64,000 bases of DNA from Lingula anatina. Taxonomy: Eukaryota; Brachiopoda; Lingulata; Lingulida; Lingulidae. Position 1 is the stretch's first letter. Each line of letters opens with the position of its first letter. The translations under genes were made by a program, and so were the position numbers. Below are positions 44,885 through 57,689 of the stretch, in pieces. The notes under the pieces were generated by a model. The model did no database searches, was not told the origin of the DNA, and was given only the letters and a program-made list of their open reading frames with translations. Location: assembly GCF_001039355.2 (NCBI RefSeq), contig NW_019773603.1, positions 474,476 to 538,475 of the forward strand, given 5' to 3'.

Positions 44885-44925
44885 TCCCTGATGAAATCTG
44901 ACTGCAAACAGATGAAATATTGGAT
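44885..44925 (+). ncRNA. Hammerhead ribozyme motif next to the second Penelope fragment
   Basis: TCC, CTGATGA (44888-44894), stem II ATCTG/CAGAT around ACTGCAAA, GAA (44914-44916), ATAT (44917-44920), T, GGA. Same core and palindromic stem III as the motifs at 17.6 and 19.0 kb, but with a different stem II sequence that still pairs: compensatory change that supports a real structure. Confidence 0.65.
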
Positions 44926-44989
44926 GGTAAGTTCAAATTAATATAAATAGCTATAGACAAAAGAATCTTCACAAGTCCAAACAACTTAG

Positions 44990-45590
44990 GTTATAAACGA
45001 GGAAAGATTTATGTAGGCCGCTATGGAATTGAAATGGCAGAGGGGTGTTTCATTCGGACATAACGCATAAAAAAACAATGTTGCTTTAGATACAAAAATA
45101 TGCAGCAAATGACAAAAGGTATAAACTGACTTGTAAACCTAGCATTGACAAAAACTCATCGCTTTAATAAAAGTTCGCAGTCTTTGCCCTCAAAAACACA
45201 TCAGCATGTCACCTTGTGTGTACTCAACATGAATTAACAATCCCGAAAATTTGAAAATGGCACGTTGGGAATCACAAGCAGATAATCAATTACGCTGTAA
45301 ATAACAAAACCATGCCCTGAGTGTCAGGACACTATGAAGCTAGTTTGCTCACTATGCATACCTTTTCGTGGGGAGCTTTACAGTGTCCCAGACGAATAGC
45401 AGCAATATTGAGTATCCGCCAATCACAGGAACTGATCTGCAATGGATCTTCAGTAACAAGTCCAAAGTCAAACGTAAAGCACATGCACTTTTGCTTTATT
45501 TAATTTCATTTACTCTATTTGAGACGTAACTTGACAAATTAATAAAATAGTTTTAAAAGAAAAATATATCCCAGATGTTTTTTTTTCAAC
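44990..45590. other. Gene-free stretch
   Basis: No coding or repeat signal recognised. Confidence 0.4.
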
Positions 45591-45870
45591 AAATATTTGC
45601 TCCTGAAGATATAAACACAATTGACGTGTGCAAAGTTTGACAGCTACACTGTATGCCTAATACCACTAAAATGACTGCACAATGGCTACACCAAAAATCA
45701 GTTTTTAAACCAGAAAGGTGCATGTGTTGCGGCACTGATTATATTCTTAGTTCAAACTTCAAACTCCACGTCAGCCACTCTGTTTATTTGTCTCGTCTGC
45801 ACTAGTTGACGTCAGCTCCAGGCGGGAAAGGCAGCTCCAGGCGGGACAGATCTGTGACGTACTGTACTTA
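45590..45870 (+). repeat. LTR-like repeat upstream of BEL/Pao fragment, inverted copy at 57246-57545
   Basis: From ATTTGCTCCTGAAGAT to the CAGCTCCAGGCGGGA repeats it matches the complement of 57246-57545 at roughly 75-80%. Its position 180 bp upstream of the BEL/Pao coding remnant suggests an LTR, but the terminal TG/CA ends are not clear. Confidence 0.5.
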
Positions 45871-46051
45871 GTTTGCAGATTACATGACCGTATCAGCTGC
45901 GGACGCCAACGACCCGCTTTACGGATACCACTCTTTACCTACTTCATTTCTCGCGTTTACAAGGGCTAAACAAGACGAAGTACGTCAAACATAAGTATTA
46001 AACCGGCATTTTGTTCCTTGTGTTGTTTGTCAGTGTGACGATTTCAAGATA

Positions 46052-46715
46052 ATGGACGTGTCAGCGCGAATCGCGTTGGTGAACAGACGCAAGTTATGTT
46101 TCAATTGTTTAGACGCGGACCCTATTCCCCATGTGCAAAGTGTCCGGTTGTGCTTATTAGCACTCGAGATTACTTCACGTATTTTCCGAAACAATTCATG
46201 TTGATCGTGACTAATATTAGTGTTCGGTCAATTGAGGCGGAGGGTTATTTAAATGCGTCAGCGTGCTTTTTTACAGCATCGGTCTCTGTGACTTTGCCCA
46301 TTGTTACAGTGAGAGTGAATGACAAGATAAAAGCACTCGCGCTTTTAGATAGCGGGTCAACGTCTACTTTTATATCACAGCACTTGGCTTCTTCTCTTTG
46401 CCTCGATCGATACAAAAGATGACGTGCAGTGTCGGCTAAGTACGCTTGACCGTTCAAGGTCTATTAGGTCGGCTGCTGTTCCAATTGACGTGCCTCCTTG
46501 CAGCGACGCTACGAAGACGTACCACTTATCGAATGTGTTACTTGTCCCAACTATATAAGTTCGAGCAAACCAACCTATCCATGTGTCAGCTTCCCCGCAT
46601 CTACCAGATATAAATATTGTTCTTTATGCCTTATGCATTGCCTCCTAGCAGATAAAGAGTATCGATTGACTACAAAACAAACAAACCTCACATTTAATGG
46701 GTCTTTGCCCTAGGT
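46052..46715 (+). pseudogene. BEL/Pao-type retrotransposon remnant: CCHC and aspartic protease
   Basis: 46052 onward encodes RRKLCFNCL (zinc-knuckle start typical of BEL/Pao gag). In another frame, 46255-46420 encodes VRVNDK and LLDSGSTSTFIS (aspartic protease, Asp at 46348). 46500-46715 continues with a degenerate protease tail. Frameshifts and stops throughout; no RT or integrase follows. Confidence 0.7.
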
Positions 46716-47565
46716 TTCACACCTCTCACCCTTTACAAGTTTAGCTATTCATAAGTGCAGTCATGCTATCACCACATCAACAGTATTGTGGTTCAAAAGA
46801 GCTTTAGCCACTGACTCACGTACACACGTACTAAACAACAGTGATCAATTGGCACACGTACACTTTCTACAGATAATGTCCATCAATATACTTTAATTGA
46901 TCGGCTTTTTATCTTTTATGTCAATCTGTTAAGTTATAATACTCATACCCATACCCGTCATAATCCGTCGTCAGGCTTAAATGAGAGTATTGGATTTTTA
47001 ATAAAGTTTGCAATAGCTTTTATTTTGTATTTTTTTCATTACTAATACTCTTTTGTCCAATAAATATTTTTTAACCTGACCACATTTATGTGGCTATATA
47101 AATGTTCACAGCCACAACGAAGCTGGTTTTACTGAAATGCTAAGAGTCCATATGAGTGAAAACGGTCAATTATTAATGACGAAGGATAATAACATAGAAA
47201 GTTACAAAATAGATGGATAATTATACATCCCCAGTACTATATAACTGCCATAACATAACGTTGATAAAGTGGGTTATTGAGTACAACCAATATTAATTAA
47301 AATAATATGTGAAACAACAACAGCCATAGAAGCAAAAAGCTAACACAACTGATACATACAAGGCCACCTTATTTACATAATTGGGGGATTATCATAGATA
47401 CCCATTCTAAAGAACTATAGTAATATTAATAACAAAGTTTGGTTTAATGAGTGCAACCTACATTAAGAAAATTGACAGCATGAAAGCTGTGTGAAACAAC
47501 AAAAGCTGGCACAAACCTTAACTAAAGGCTCAGAATAGTGCAAAAAAAAGTAATAACAATAATAA

Positions 47566-47604
<39 letters not shown>

Positions 47605-48250
47605 AGGTCAGAAAGCAGGTGATAGCCAGATGATGTTGGAGGGTGAACAAATAAAAATGAAATAACAAAGTAATATTCCAGTGTAGCAGCTATTACTGCA
47701 CTAGAGAACGGTGCGGGTAAATATCACTGCAGCTACCTGTAAAATGCTGCATAAATGGCTCCTTAATGAGGTAGCTCAATAGGAATAGCTACCAAACACA
47801 TTGATCATAACAAACACATGCCCCAAAGACTATTCCCTATCAATATAATGTTTATGTATATATAATTGTTACTACCACTAGTAAGCATTCCCTACATAAA
47901 TATAACTATCTTATTTGTTCTTTTTAGAGTCATTTTATAATGTATATTCTAACGGTTTTATTACGTGATTTTATTATGTGAATTATTTTTGCGACTGCAT
48001 GTATGTACTATATATGTCTTTCACCCTGGTAAAAATGAAGAGATGATAATAAATGTTTATAAATATGGAAATAAAGAAATAAAGAAATTAATTAATTAAT
48101 TTATTAATATAAGCCTGACGACCTTTGAATCTGAAGCCATCATAAATTTCTAGCACACAGCTTTGGCTATACAGCATCGGGAGCAAATAAATTAATCTAG
48201 AAGTATCTTTGACAGTGTCACATGATGAATAAGCTGGTTGCCAATCACTT
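46716..48250. other. AT-rich stretch with (AATA)n, no gene seen
   Basis: (TAAA)n at about 47563-47605 and generally AT-rich sequence. Chance open frames only. Confidence 0.45.
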
Positions 48251-48399
48251 TTATATATATACATATACTTTATCGCTGCTCACTTATTTGCAAGTTGCCG
48301 TGGGTCCATTAAGCCATCCAAGAAGACAGATAGCGTAAAGACAATCTATAGAAGAATACACAGTTATTCAAGTTATCCAAGTAAAGCAAGATTCTTCTT
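48250..48399 (+). promoter_or_regulatory. Possible promoter and non-coding first exon
   Basis: A TATA-like TTTTATATATATAC (48249) is followed about 130 bp later by a consensus donor (CTTG|GTAAGT at 48400). The intron after it is duplicated at 52.17 kb, where a similar donor (GATCG|GTAAGC, 52082) occurs. Gene 2's first coding exon (60853) begins with 17 bp of 5' UTR and so needs an upstream non-coding exon. Linking them is inference. Confidence 0.25.
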
Positions 48400-48570
48400 G
48401 GTAAGTGTGGATTTTTTTATTTTTCTACATGCAATAGCAAATCGAAGCCTAACTCTGCTCAGTTTTCTGTATCGTTATAGAAAATATAAAGAGAATGGTT
48501 TCGGAATTCTTTCATCCTTGAGCGAGTCCATTGAGGGAAACACTTGTCTTAGTGGGCTTACTTTGGTGCT

Positions 48571-49640
48571 GTCGTTTTAAGTGACAACTGATGAGCACCT
48601 TAAAATAGGGGAATAGCTTTGGGCTCGTCCAGCTGCATTCAGTATGTACCCTGTGCTATATTTCTGAACATTTACCTGTGGAACAGAGAAATATGAAGGT
48701 AGTTGGAGAAGCTTTTGATGAAAAGAGATATATAGAGCTTCATATGTACATTTTGCTCGAACGAAATGATAATTTGCAAAGTGTGGGTTATATGTGAGTT
48801 CGGGTAAATGAATTTGTGAATACAAAATTAAAGTTTTGGACTGGAGGAGAATTAAACCATTATTTCATTTAATGCATTTCCTATAATTTAGTTCAATGTA
48901 CATTAGTTATATGGAGCGTGCTTGAAGCTAAAACTAAGAACCTGTAGTCTGTGTATGTGTACTGCGTAATTTTGTAATAATAAAAAAAAAATGAGTAAGA
49001 AATGTATACATAGTAGCTTCAACGCAAGCATTCATGATGATAATGTATTTTATACACTTACATGTGAAGTTCGGTTAAGAGTTGTGAAACCTAAATCACC
49101 CAAACGTTATAAATATATATATGAAATGTAATTCTTATCTATTAATATTCTACGACAAACCTAAAAATCACGTCCTGTGTTGTAAATTAAAGTATAGTGT
49201 GAACTGAATAGTGACTGTTATTTTTCTCATTAAAACAACGACTAATGGAAACGCACAACTCCTATATCTATTATGGGTAAATGGTATATTATGCGGGTGC
49301 TTTTATTTCGAAAAACGACAGGCAACTCAAAGATCATGACTGACTCTTAGTTACCTTGATCTGCAGTGCAGTACCGGACTCCCTGTGACATCAAGTAGTA
49401 GTTTTACTCGAAAATTCTGCCGTGTCCCAGGCACCAAGCATTGTACTTAACAGAATTTGATTTAAAAGGCAGCACGTTTCTTTTTCTTTACCACCGTTAA
49501 ATAAAATCCGTTCATATATGCTTTTTACAATGCATTTGGTTTTCTTTACCTGAGCGCCATTATGTGAATATGCCACTAAATTATACAAGGTAAGCTGTCA
49601 ATTTTTTACTTGACTTTTGTTTCCCGGTTGTCTTGGTTTG
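48571..49640. repeat. Degenerate duplication, copy 1 (partner 52173-53820)
   Basis: TGCTGTCGTTTTAA.TGACAACTG begins both copies. Matching blocks follow in order (AATTTGCAAAGTGTGG, GTGTATGTGTAC, ACGACTAAT.GAAAC, GGCAACTCAAAGATCATGA). Substantially diverged, no conserved frame. The ACGACTAATGGAAA block also recurs at 51515 and 60538. Confidence 0.65.
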
Positions 49641-50746
49641 TTTTCTTACTAGCGGAATCTTAGAAAGGTTCAGCAGTGCACGTAACTGTAATAAAAGTTG
49701 GGTAACATAAAGAGCCGGTACATCAGCCAGGACACACATTAATATAAACCTTTCTATTTGAGTATTATTTCGGCTCTTATGGTAAATGGTGACAATTGCA
49801 TTTAAGATATGATGGCAAGCTGCAGTAAGCCCCCCCCCCCCCCACCCCTATACGCGATGTCTGTCATTTGCTATATGTGTGTTGAAAATGGAAACGCAAT
49901 GGTTTCCGAACATAAGGGAAAATGGCGTTGATGACAGAGCATAGTGGAGTTAATATAAAGCGTATTTTTAATAGGTTTTACAATTAAGAGTGTTTTGGGT
50001 ACCACCGGACCAATCTTATTTACTTAACAAAATCAGTATAGATGGCAAAGCATATCTTCTTCATTATCACTGTTAAATTAATATCGTTGATATATAATTA
50101 TTACTATCAATATTTTTTGTAATATTTATTAAATTTAATTTAATGTGTTTTTTTAAGCTGAACGTCATTGGGTTTAAAGGATGATTTCATCCTGTTTGAG
50201 AAATGATAAAAATATTGTTTAACTTTAGATTGCACGCTGCAGTAGTCCCCCCCCTTTTTTTTAGCTCCAGAACTGCAGCCTGGACGCTTAATAAAAAATG
50301 ACGACAATAGAATTTAGCATTGCAAGCCGCAGCGAGCCCCCCACCCAACCCCACCGCCCTTTGAGCGACGTATATCATTTATTTTGAATGTTGTGAAAAT
50401 GGATGCACGTTTTTCTGAGAAACTGAAGACAAAACAAGCGTTGATGACAATGATAGGGGTGTTAATGGGACTTTGCATTTATTTTAAGGATTTTAATCAC
50501 ATTAGCTCTGATTAATAGAGATTTTTACTACAGTGAATAGAATGTCTCAAAGGCATATGCCTTACAAGTACAATGGGAAGATGGGTGGTTTTATTCACTT
50601 TGACGTTTAAAAAATTGTCTCTTCAGTTTTAAAAGCATAGTGCTTAGCTTTTCTCGTGCAATAATATAGCATTGTATTTAGTTAAACAGTTAAGTGTTAA
50701 TTGCTCCTGAGTATATTCTGGACACCACTTGTCCCCTCTTCACATA

Positions 50747-50781
<35 letters not shown>

Positions 50782-51024
50782 AAACAGTCTGGTTTCCTGC
50801 CAAAGAGCTTGTTTACCAGCGTCATAAAGTCCATAAGTCACTAGGTCTCGTTTCACAAAAAATCTAAAAGGGCGCTTACGTTGTTTTTAATTAGCTGCTA
50901 CTCGACGAAGCTAAGCCTCCTCGGGAGTTGCCTTAAGTCTGCTAGCACCACTAAAACTCGGTAAAGGAGAACATAATCACATAACTTTGGAAAGTACATC
51001 CCGTCAATGTATTGTGCTACAATA
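49641..51024. repeat. Local tandem duplications with poly-C runs
   Basis: A block with GCAAGCTGCAGTAAGCCCCC at 49815 recurs, diverged, at about 50225 and 50321, each followed by C-rich runs and an AAAATGGA block. (AAAT)n at 50747-50780. No genes. Confidence 0.5.
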
Positions 51025-51308
51025 CCCGCATGAAAACGCAGTAGATACTACAGCGCAGTAGACCACTGCAATCATACTCCAAACATGCCTAAAACCTGCT
51101 TCGATTTGGGAGCTAATTAGCATATTTGAAGCGTGCTTCTGTTATGTTGGTAATCTACTGCATAAATGCTCCTCTCTGTACAAACCTATGTACTTTTTGC
51201 AGTAGGCTAGCAGTAGGCTAAAATGCATTTATACTGTAAATATGCTCCACACCACTACTGCGTTAATCCTTCTTTGCTAACTTCGATACTACTGCATTTC
51301 CGTGCGGG
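51025..51308. mobile_element. 284-bp MITE, copy 1
   Basis: Ends are inverted repeats (CCCGCATGAAAACGCAGTAG at left; complement of CTACTGCATTTCCGTGCGGG at right). The copy at 54067-54350 has exactly the same length. The interior is rich in the heptamer GCAGTAG and its complement. No coding capacity. Confidence 0.75.
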
Positions 51309-51325
51309 TATCTTGAATGTTACTG

Positions 51326-51328
<3 letters not shown>

Positions 51329-51421
<93 letters not shown>
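51329..51421. repeat. (TA)n microsatellite
   Basis: About 45 units, followed by CAGGGGGG and a second short (TA)n. The YIYIYI open frames on both strands are artefacts of this tract. Confidence 0.95.
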
Positions 51422-51423
<2 letters not shown>

Positions 51424-51439
51424 GGGGGTATATATATAT

Positions 51440-52172
51440 ATATAACAAACGGAAACATCACGTACTCTTCTATACTATACTGTGACCTGAAAGGTGTCGC
51501 CATTTTAACAATTAAGACAACGACTAATGGAAATCCTCAGCTTTAAATTCAATACTAGTTGACGGATTATTTGTGGCTTATGCGGGTATCCATTAGTTCG
51601 AAAACAGCGGAGCAGTCCACGCTTATTTTGCCTTAATTGCCTTGACCCGCGTGAGTGGGTTTGCTACCCCCCCCCCACCCCCGAAATGGTATTCTAAGAC
51701 CACACTTTAGCCTCTCCTTTGATAAGGAATTACTTTGTCAGCCTTTAGGTAAGGGACACTGACATAAAGGAGCTCCTCATTGGTTAAAGTAGGCCTCTGT
51801 GACACCATCCTCGTCATAAACGCCTCAGTAATGTTGTATAATTGGGGTCAACTGGTCAACTTCAATCACGCAACAGTGCATATGGACATTATCACTGCAT
51901 GTGGATGTTTTGATCTAAGCCAATCTATTGATCTAAGTGACAATTTACCAAAAAAAGCAACTAATAAATAAATAAATAATGATAAAATGATAAAGAATAG
52001 TAATAAGTAAATAAAGTAGCTGAAGCCGTCTTTCGAGAAACGGAACCTTACAAAGAAATCGTCATCGGTGAAGTGCGGATCGGTAAGCACCTACTTGGCT
52101 TATTTTTGGTGTCCTGGATAAGACTTTAGAAATATTTAATATTTTCTTTCTTTGCCAACTCTAAGTCCTGCT
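51440..52172. other. Gene-free stretch with repeat-family fragment
   Basis: 51495-51620 is a third member of the ACGACTAATGGAAA / TATGCGGGTATC family. Poly-C at 51666-51678 and (AAAT)n at 51965-51980. Confidence 0.45.
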
Positions 52173-54066
52173 GTCGTTTTAAATGACAACTGTGAAGATA
52201 GGATAATACCGGTAACTAAAAGCTCGATCAGCGGCAAACACTTTCACTATATTTTGGAACATTTAGAACGAAGAAATAGAAAGGAAGTTACCCCGTACAC
52301 GTATATTGTTACTGTTATGTTGGAAATGGCAGAGTCATCTACCTCTGGCTAGGAGTTCAACTCTCTTGATGTACATGTATATAGGCCCTTGTGTATAATG
52401 AACGTAACAGCTGAATTTTCTTTTGAGAACTTTTAATATTCATGGGTCAAAAATATCGCAAATCAATGTCTATATATCTACGATAATTAAACATTCGGGA
52501 AATATTTACGAATGTTAGAAATTGTTTTTTTTTTCTTTTTAGTACGAAGGGATAAACATAGCTACATGTGTACAATTTGCTCAATTGAAAGGATAATTTG
52601 CAAAGTGTGGTTTACCTGTATATTCAGCTACATGAATTTGAGGATACAAAATAACACTTATGGAATGGGGAAAAATTAAAGGTGCTCATATCGAAAACAA
52701 CCAATCATTTTATGCAGCGAGATAGAGCATGTTTTGAACAAAATGTAGCATAGTGCAGGACACATTACCCATTTTACCATCTAATCATTTAGTGCATTTC
52801 CTCTAAATTAGTTCAATTCATGTAAGTTATGTGTAGTGAGCTTAAACGTAACATCAAAAGCATATAGTTTGTGTATGTGTACTACGTAATTTTATTATGA
52901 TAAATTAATAATAAACAGATGTAAGAAACGTATGTTGCATCATAGTGTAAATAAGACAAAGGTAGCATGCATGGTAGCTTAAGCGCACAGTCAACCATGG
53001 CAACCATCTGCAGGCAACCATGATGATAATGTAGAATGTGCACCTTACACGTGAAATTCGGTCAAGAGTTGCGAAACCAAAATGTCCCTGACGTTACATC
53101 CACGCGTTATAAAATATCAGAAATGAATTTATATAATATTCATATTCTATGAGAAACCTAAAAACCAAGTTCTGTGCTTTAGAGTATATTATACTGTGAA
53201 ATAAAGCGTGACTGTTATTTTTACCATTAAAACAACGACTAATAGAAACACACAACTCTATAATGGTTGTTTGGTATTTTATACGGGTGCTCTTAATTCG
53301 AAAAACAGCAGGCAACTCAAAGATCATGATTGACTCTGAGTTACCTTGATCTGCAGTAGCAGGACCGTTAGTGTTCTCTCGGGCTCCCTGAAACATTACG
53401 TAGGATTTTAGTAGAACATTTTGACGAGTACCACGCACCAAACATTGACCATCCTCAACTGTTTACGGGAGTTTAAAGTTTGAATCATATAGGGACTAAA
53501 ACACCCTTATAATAATACAATTGGCGATAAGATTAATGATAACTGAGATTATTGAACTTTGCCTAATTCATTAAGAACATTTTATGTTTATACACTACAT
53601 TATAATGTAGTCCAGTGTAGTCCAGTAATTCTACAATTATTTCAGTTCTTTCCTTCGTCAAAAACTACAAATACCGGCCATTCAATTGAATTCAATTAAC
53701 GGAGTTGGTGTCCAATCTCAGTCCACACGTTTTCGCTTTAATTGCAGTCAAGGCTCTCCGGTATAATTCGAAACTAATCAATATCATGTTCTTCATGACT
53801 GTTGTTGTCTGGGTTTCATGGTGTGTTTTCTTAGAAGAAGGATTTTAAACAGTCACTAGTGCATGAACCTCAGGTAAAGGCTGCCTAAGGCAACATACCG
53901 CTCCAGCACAGGGGCGGGGTACACACTGATAACAATCATTTTAAGGCATGGTTTCAGATTGTTTGGCAAATGGTAACGAGCGCTTTTAATAAGAGTTTGC
54001 AATCTGCAGTAAGAAGTGCCTTTAAACAGTGTTTAGACATTTGCTTTTAATGAGTTTAAAACCATG
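52173..54066. repeat. Degenerate duplication, copy 2
   Basis: Partner of 48571-49640, extended rightward (53780-53850 matches 49610-49680). No coding signal. Confidence 0.6.
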
Positions 54067-54350
54067 CCCGCGCGAAAACGAAGTAGATACTCCAGCGCAG
54101 TAGACTACTGCAATCATACTGCAAACGTGCTTCAAATCTGCTTCGATGTGGGAGCTAATTAGCATATTTGAAGCATGCTTCTATCATGCTGCTAATCTAC
54201 TGCATTAATGCTCCTCCTCTGTACAACCCTATGTAATTTTTGGAGTAGAATTGCAGTAGGCTATACTGCATTTCTACTGCAAATATGCTCCACACCACTA
54301 CTGCGTTAATGCTTCTTTGCTACTTCGATACTACTGCATTTTCGTGCGGG
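54067..54350. mobile_element. 284-bp MITE, copy 2
   Basis: Left CCCGCGCGAAAACGAAGTAG, right-end complement CCCGCACGAAAATGCAGTAG. Seven copies of GCAGTAG/CTACTGC inside. About 88% identical to copy 1. Confidence 0.75.
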
Positions 54351-54584
54351 CAGGCCTACCCAACTACTAGACTCGGCACCGAATGATCCAGAATTCACCG
54401 GTAAATCGGACCACACTACCCGTTTTCAAGGTGTGTATCAGTACGCATTTCACAGTATCAGACGCGACACCGCTCTTGCCTAGTACGCGATGTGATAGTG
54501 ACGATTCTCAGCGGGGTTGAAAAGCATTGCATCACCACTTAAAATTTGTTCAGGGTATGACTACTGTGTAATGCGATCTGACAG

Positions 54585-54830
54585 AAAACACAGTGAAACA
54601 TTGGATTTGAGGGGGTGCCTCTTATAAATTTTACTAAATGGCATAAAATGTGTATATTTTCATCACTATTTTGTATTTGTTTTAACCCTTAATCATGTTA
54701 GACACGGTATCTGGAATAAAAAGCACTATTTCTAACAATTTACGGCTGTGAAGTGATCTTTTGTAACTAAAAGGTCATGGAAATGGGGGTGGGACAACCT
54801 TTTTGACCAATGTTGTATGATAATGTATGT
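54585..54830. repeat. Solo end of the Tc1 family found in intron 7
   Basis: Matches the right inverted repeat at 25060-25286, ending in the same CCTTTTTGACCAATGTTGTAT. The rest of the element is absent. Confidence 0.7.
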
Positions 54831-55560
54831 TCAGGGTCATTTTTTTGCAGCGTTCCGATATATATTTTTGTCATTCAGTCATGGTTATTTAAACAAGTGA
54901 TGTAAGATTTTTTTTTCATATAGGTATTTAAACTTTAACTCAAGGGGCTTGGTGTCGTGGCAAATACTAGGTTACGTATGTTCTCCAGTAAAAAATATCA
55001 AAAAAGATTAAGGCAAAAAAAAAAATAAATAAATAAAATAAATTAAATTAAATTAAATTTAAAAAAATGTGATTCCATGATTGTTTGGCATTTCTGGTAT
55101 AGTAGTTGGATCATGAGGGAAAATAGGTATTGCTTATTTTACTGTGGGTACAGTGCATCTTCCTTTTTTAACATTCAGTGACAAGCAAACTAAAGTCTCT
55201 CAAAAGCAATTAACTGCTCTATATGGAAGGTTATTTTATTCTTTTTCAACATTATACTTGAGGGAGTTGAATCAAAGAACAAAACCAGTGATGATTGCAT
55301 TTAAAGTGAATAAAAGGTTTCATAGCTGGACGTTTTGTCAGTTGTCAGTTCTTTTTGGGGATAGACGATGAATTTTTTTTTCATGCTTCCAACAGAGTGA
55401 TACTTTGATACATACTTTTTCATGTGGGACCCTAAAATAATTAAACTTAGTTTGCAATCTGTGCATTAAATGTTTTCAAGAGCATGCCTGTGACCTCAAT
55501 TGCACCTCTATGTTGAATGTGGGTGCTAAGCGCCATTATGTTTTCCCGCATCTTATCTGT
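54831..55560. repeat. Diverged paralog of gene 1 intron 2 sequence
   Basis: Blocks match 20155-20392 and then 27470-27560 in order (CATGTGGGACCCTAAAATAAT, GAGCATGCCTGTGA). It acts as an outgroup for the two large blocks. A 75-codon open frame at 55144-55371 lies between the blocks and is not recognised. Confidence 0.6.
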
Positions 55561-56519
55561 AAGGTGCCAGTTAGTCCATAAGCTGAGCCTTAACATATTC
55601 TTCCTTAAGCAAAACCGATCAAGAGAATTTAACCCATGAAACTGGAAACGGTTTTAAACAACTGCTTCCCATTCTGTTGGTAAAGTTGACCGCATGACGC
55701 TTTTAAAAAAAATGAAGAATAATATATAATTTTTGGAGAAATGGACGCCAATATCAATTGTTTCCTTTTTGGGAGGGGGGTGAAAATTGATTATTTTCTG
55801 GTGTTGTTTTGGTGACAAAAGATAACACAGAAGATCGCACATTTTTTTCAATGAACTCCAAGATGAAGAGATAAGAGTTTATTCAGCCATTAATATATAA
55901 ATATAAAAATTTATATAAAACGGAAATTGGACTGTTATTCGGGTTACAAATTAAATGTCATAAAATGACACTGAACCTGCCATTTCTGAACAGAAAAGGG
56001 CGGTAGGTCATGTGGATGTGCATTCAGTGGAACCGATCTTAAGTCCGAGTTGTTGGCAATGTCGTACCTAGCGTAAAATTCATTCAGCTTGTGGGGAAGT
56101 GCTGTGTCGTCGTCACTCAGTACGTGTGTTGGACTTTGGCTGTCTTATGTTATTGGTTTTGTCTGTTTTTGGATATCCCTAGAATAATACCACTACTACT
56201 ATTACTACTAATAATAAAAAAAAAACAATTGTATTAACGTCTCTTGTTAATAAAATAAAATAAAATAAAACCCACCTTACCAAGGGTTATGAGAGACTAG
56301 AACCTGTGGTACTACATTTAAAATCCATATATTTTTTTAAAAGTACAACTTATCAATTAAACACATAAAAAGGACATTATATATAAAACTTTTCAAACAC
56401 ACTTTATTGTTAGCTTTGCTTCTTTTCCACAACACTGTGTGTACTTGTCTTGCTGTATAAAATTGTATTTGGTCGTTTTGCATAATAAATATAAACGTTT
56501 CATACCCATTAAAAGCATT
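55561..56519. other. Gene-free stretch
   Basis: AT-rich, short homopolymers; nothing recognised. Confidence 0.4.
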
Positions 56520-57021
56520 CAAATGTCCGTCTATTTGAATGACAAGGTTAAGGTGTTCAGGGTGGTAGAGGATACGTCATGGTCTGGGGCGGTTTCTCAT
56601 ATGAAGAAAAATTGCCACTGTACGTCATTTAAGGGAGGTTCACCGGTCAACGATATGGGGACGAAATTCTGTTGAGGCGCATTCAACCATACATTCTAAC
56701 AAATCCAGCATTTTGGTGCAGGTCAAAGCGCCCATTCACAAAACACGGGTCATGGAAGACGCGCTGCAACAGCATGGCATCTCCGTTATGGATTGGATGG
56801 CATATTCACCAGATGTCAATGTAATAGAACATGCTTGGTTTATGATTGGCAGAGCAGTAAATGAGAGACAACCTCCAGTGAGAAACATTAGAGAACTAAA
56901 GCAGGCTGTGATTGAAGAATGGGACCGGCTCCCAATGCAAGATTTACATAATTTGGTTGCAAGTTGCAGGAGACGACGTGAAGCTGTTGTTCAGAACCAG
57001 GGAGGACACACCCGATATTGA
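56520..57021 (+). pseudogene. Tc1-like transposase, C-terminal half
   Basis: 56578 onward gives VMVWGGFSYEEK in one frame. From 56713 to the stop at 57019-57021 a 100-codon frame keeps the second half of the DDE domain: DALQQHGISVMDWMAYSPDV, then IEHAWFMIGRAVN, ending in GGHTRY as in full Tc1 transposases. The catalytic SPD.N.IE region is present, but the N-terminal DNA-binding part and first Asp are not found upstream. Not functional as it stands. Confidence 0.85.
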
Positions 57022-57245
57022 CTCCATAATAGAAGATTAATCATCTGTTATCTACAGTCTTTTTTTATTTAAACCAATTCTTAATTGATTGAATCGTAAA
57101 TCTTATTTTTTTATGATCCTATGCTTTACTCAATTGATAAAGGCCACCGGCCCATAGCAAATACATCAACTGACTCTAGTGAATACCGTCAACTTGGAGG
57201 CGTTGTACGGGGAAATTCTTCCTGGGGCGCTTCCATATTTGGAAG

Positions 57246-57545
57246 TCACAATTTTTGTACGTCACAGCCATGTGCCGCCTGGAGCTGCATTCCCGCCTTG
57301 CGCTGACGTTATCTCGTGCAGACGAGACAAGAAGTAAAGTGGCTGATGCGGAGTTTGAAGTTTTAAACTAAGAATATCTTGCAGTCAGAACCACAACACA
57401 AGCAACATTCTGCTTCAAAAAATGATTTTGGTCTAGCCATTGCGTGGCCCTTATAGTGGTATCAGGCATACACTGGTGTAGCTGTCAAACTTGGCACACG
57501 GCAAGCACGTGTATTGTTTTTATCATCTTCAGGAGCAAATATTTT
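57246..57545 (-). repeat. Inverted copy of the LTR-like repeat of 45590-45870
   Basis: The complement reads ATTTGCTCCTGAAGATGATA and ends with CAGCTCCAGGCGG. No BEL/Pao coding sequence adjoins it, as expected for a solo LTR. Confidence 0.5.
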
Positions 57546-57689
57546 TTTGGTAAGCAAAAAGTATATAAAAAAAAAAAAAAAAAAAAAAAAAATTGGATAT
57601 ATATTTTTCTTTTGGAAACTTTATTTATTGTTCACTTTACATCTTAAAAATAGCAAATAAAATTAAATAAAGCAGAATTAAATCTGTTT

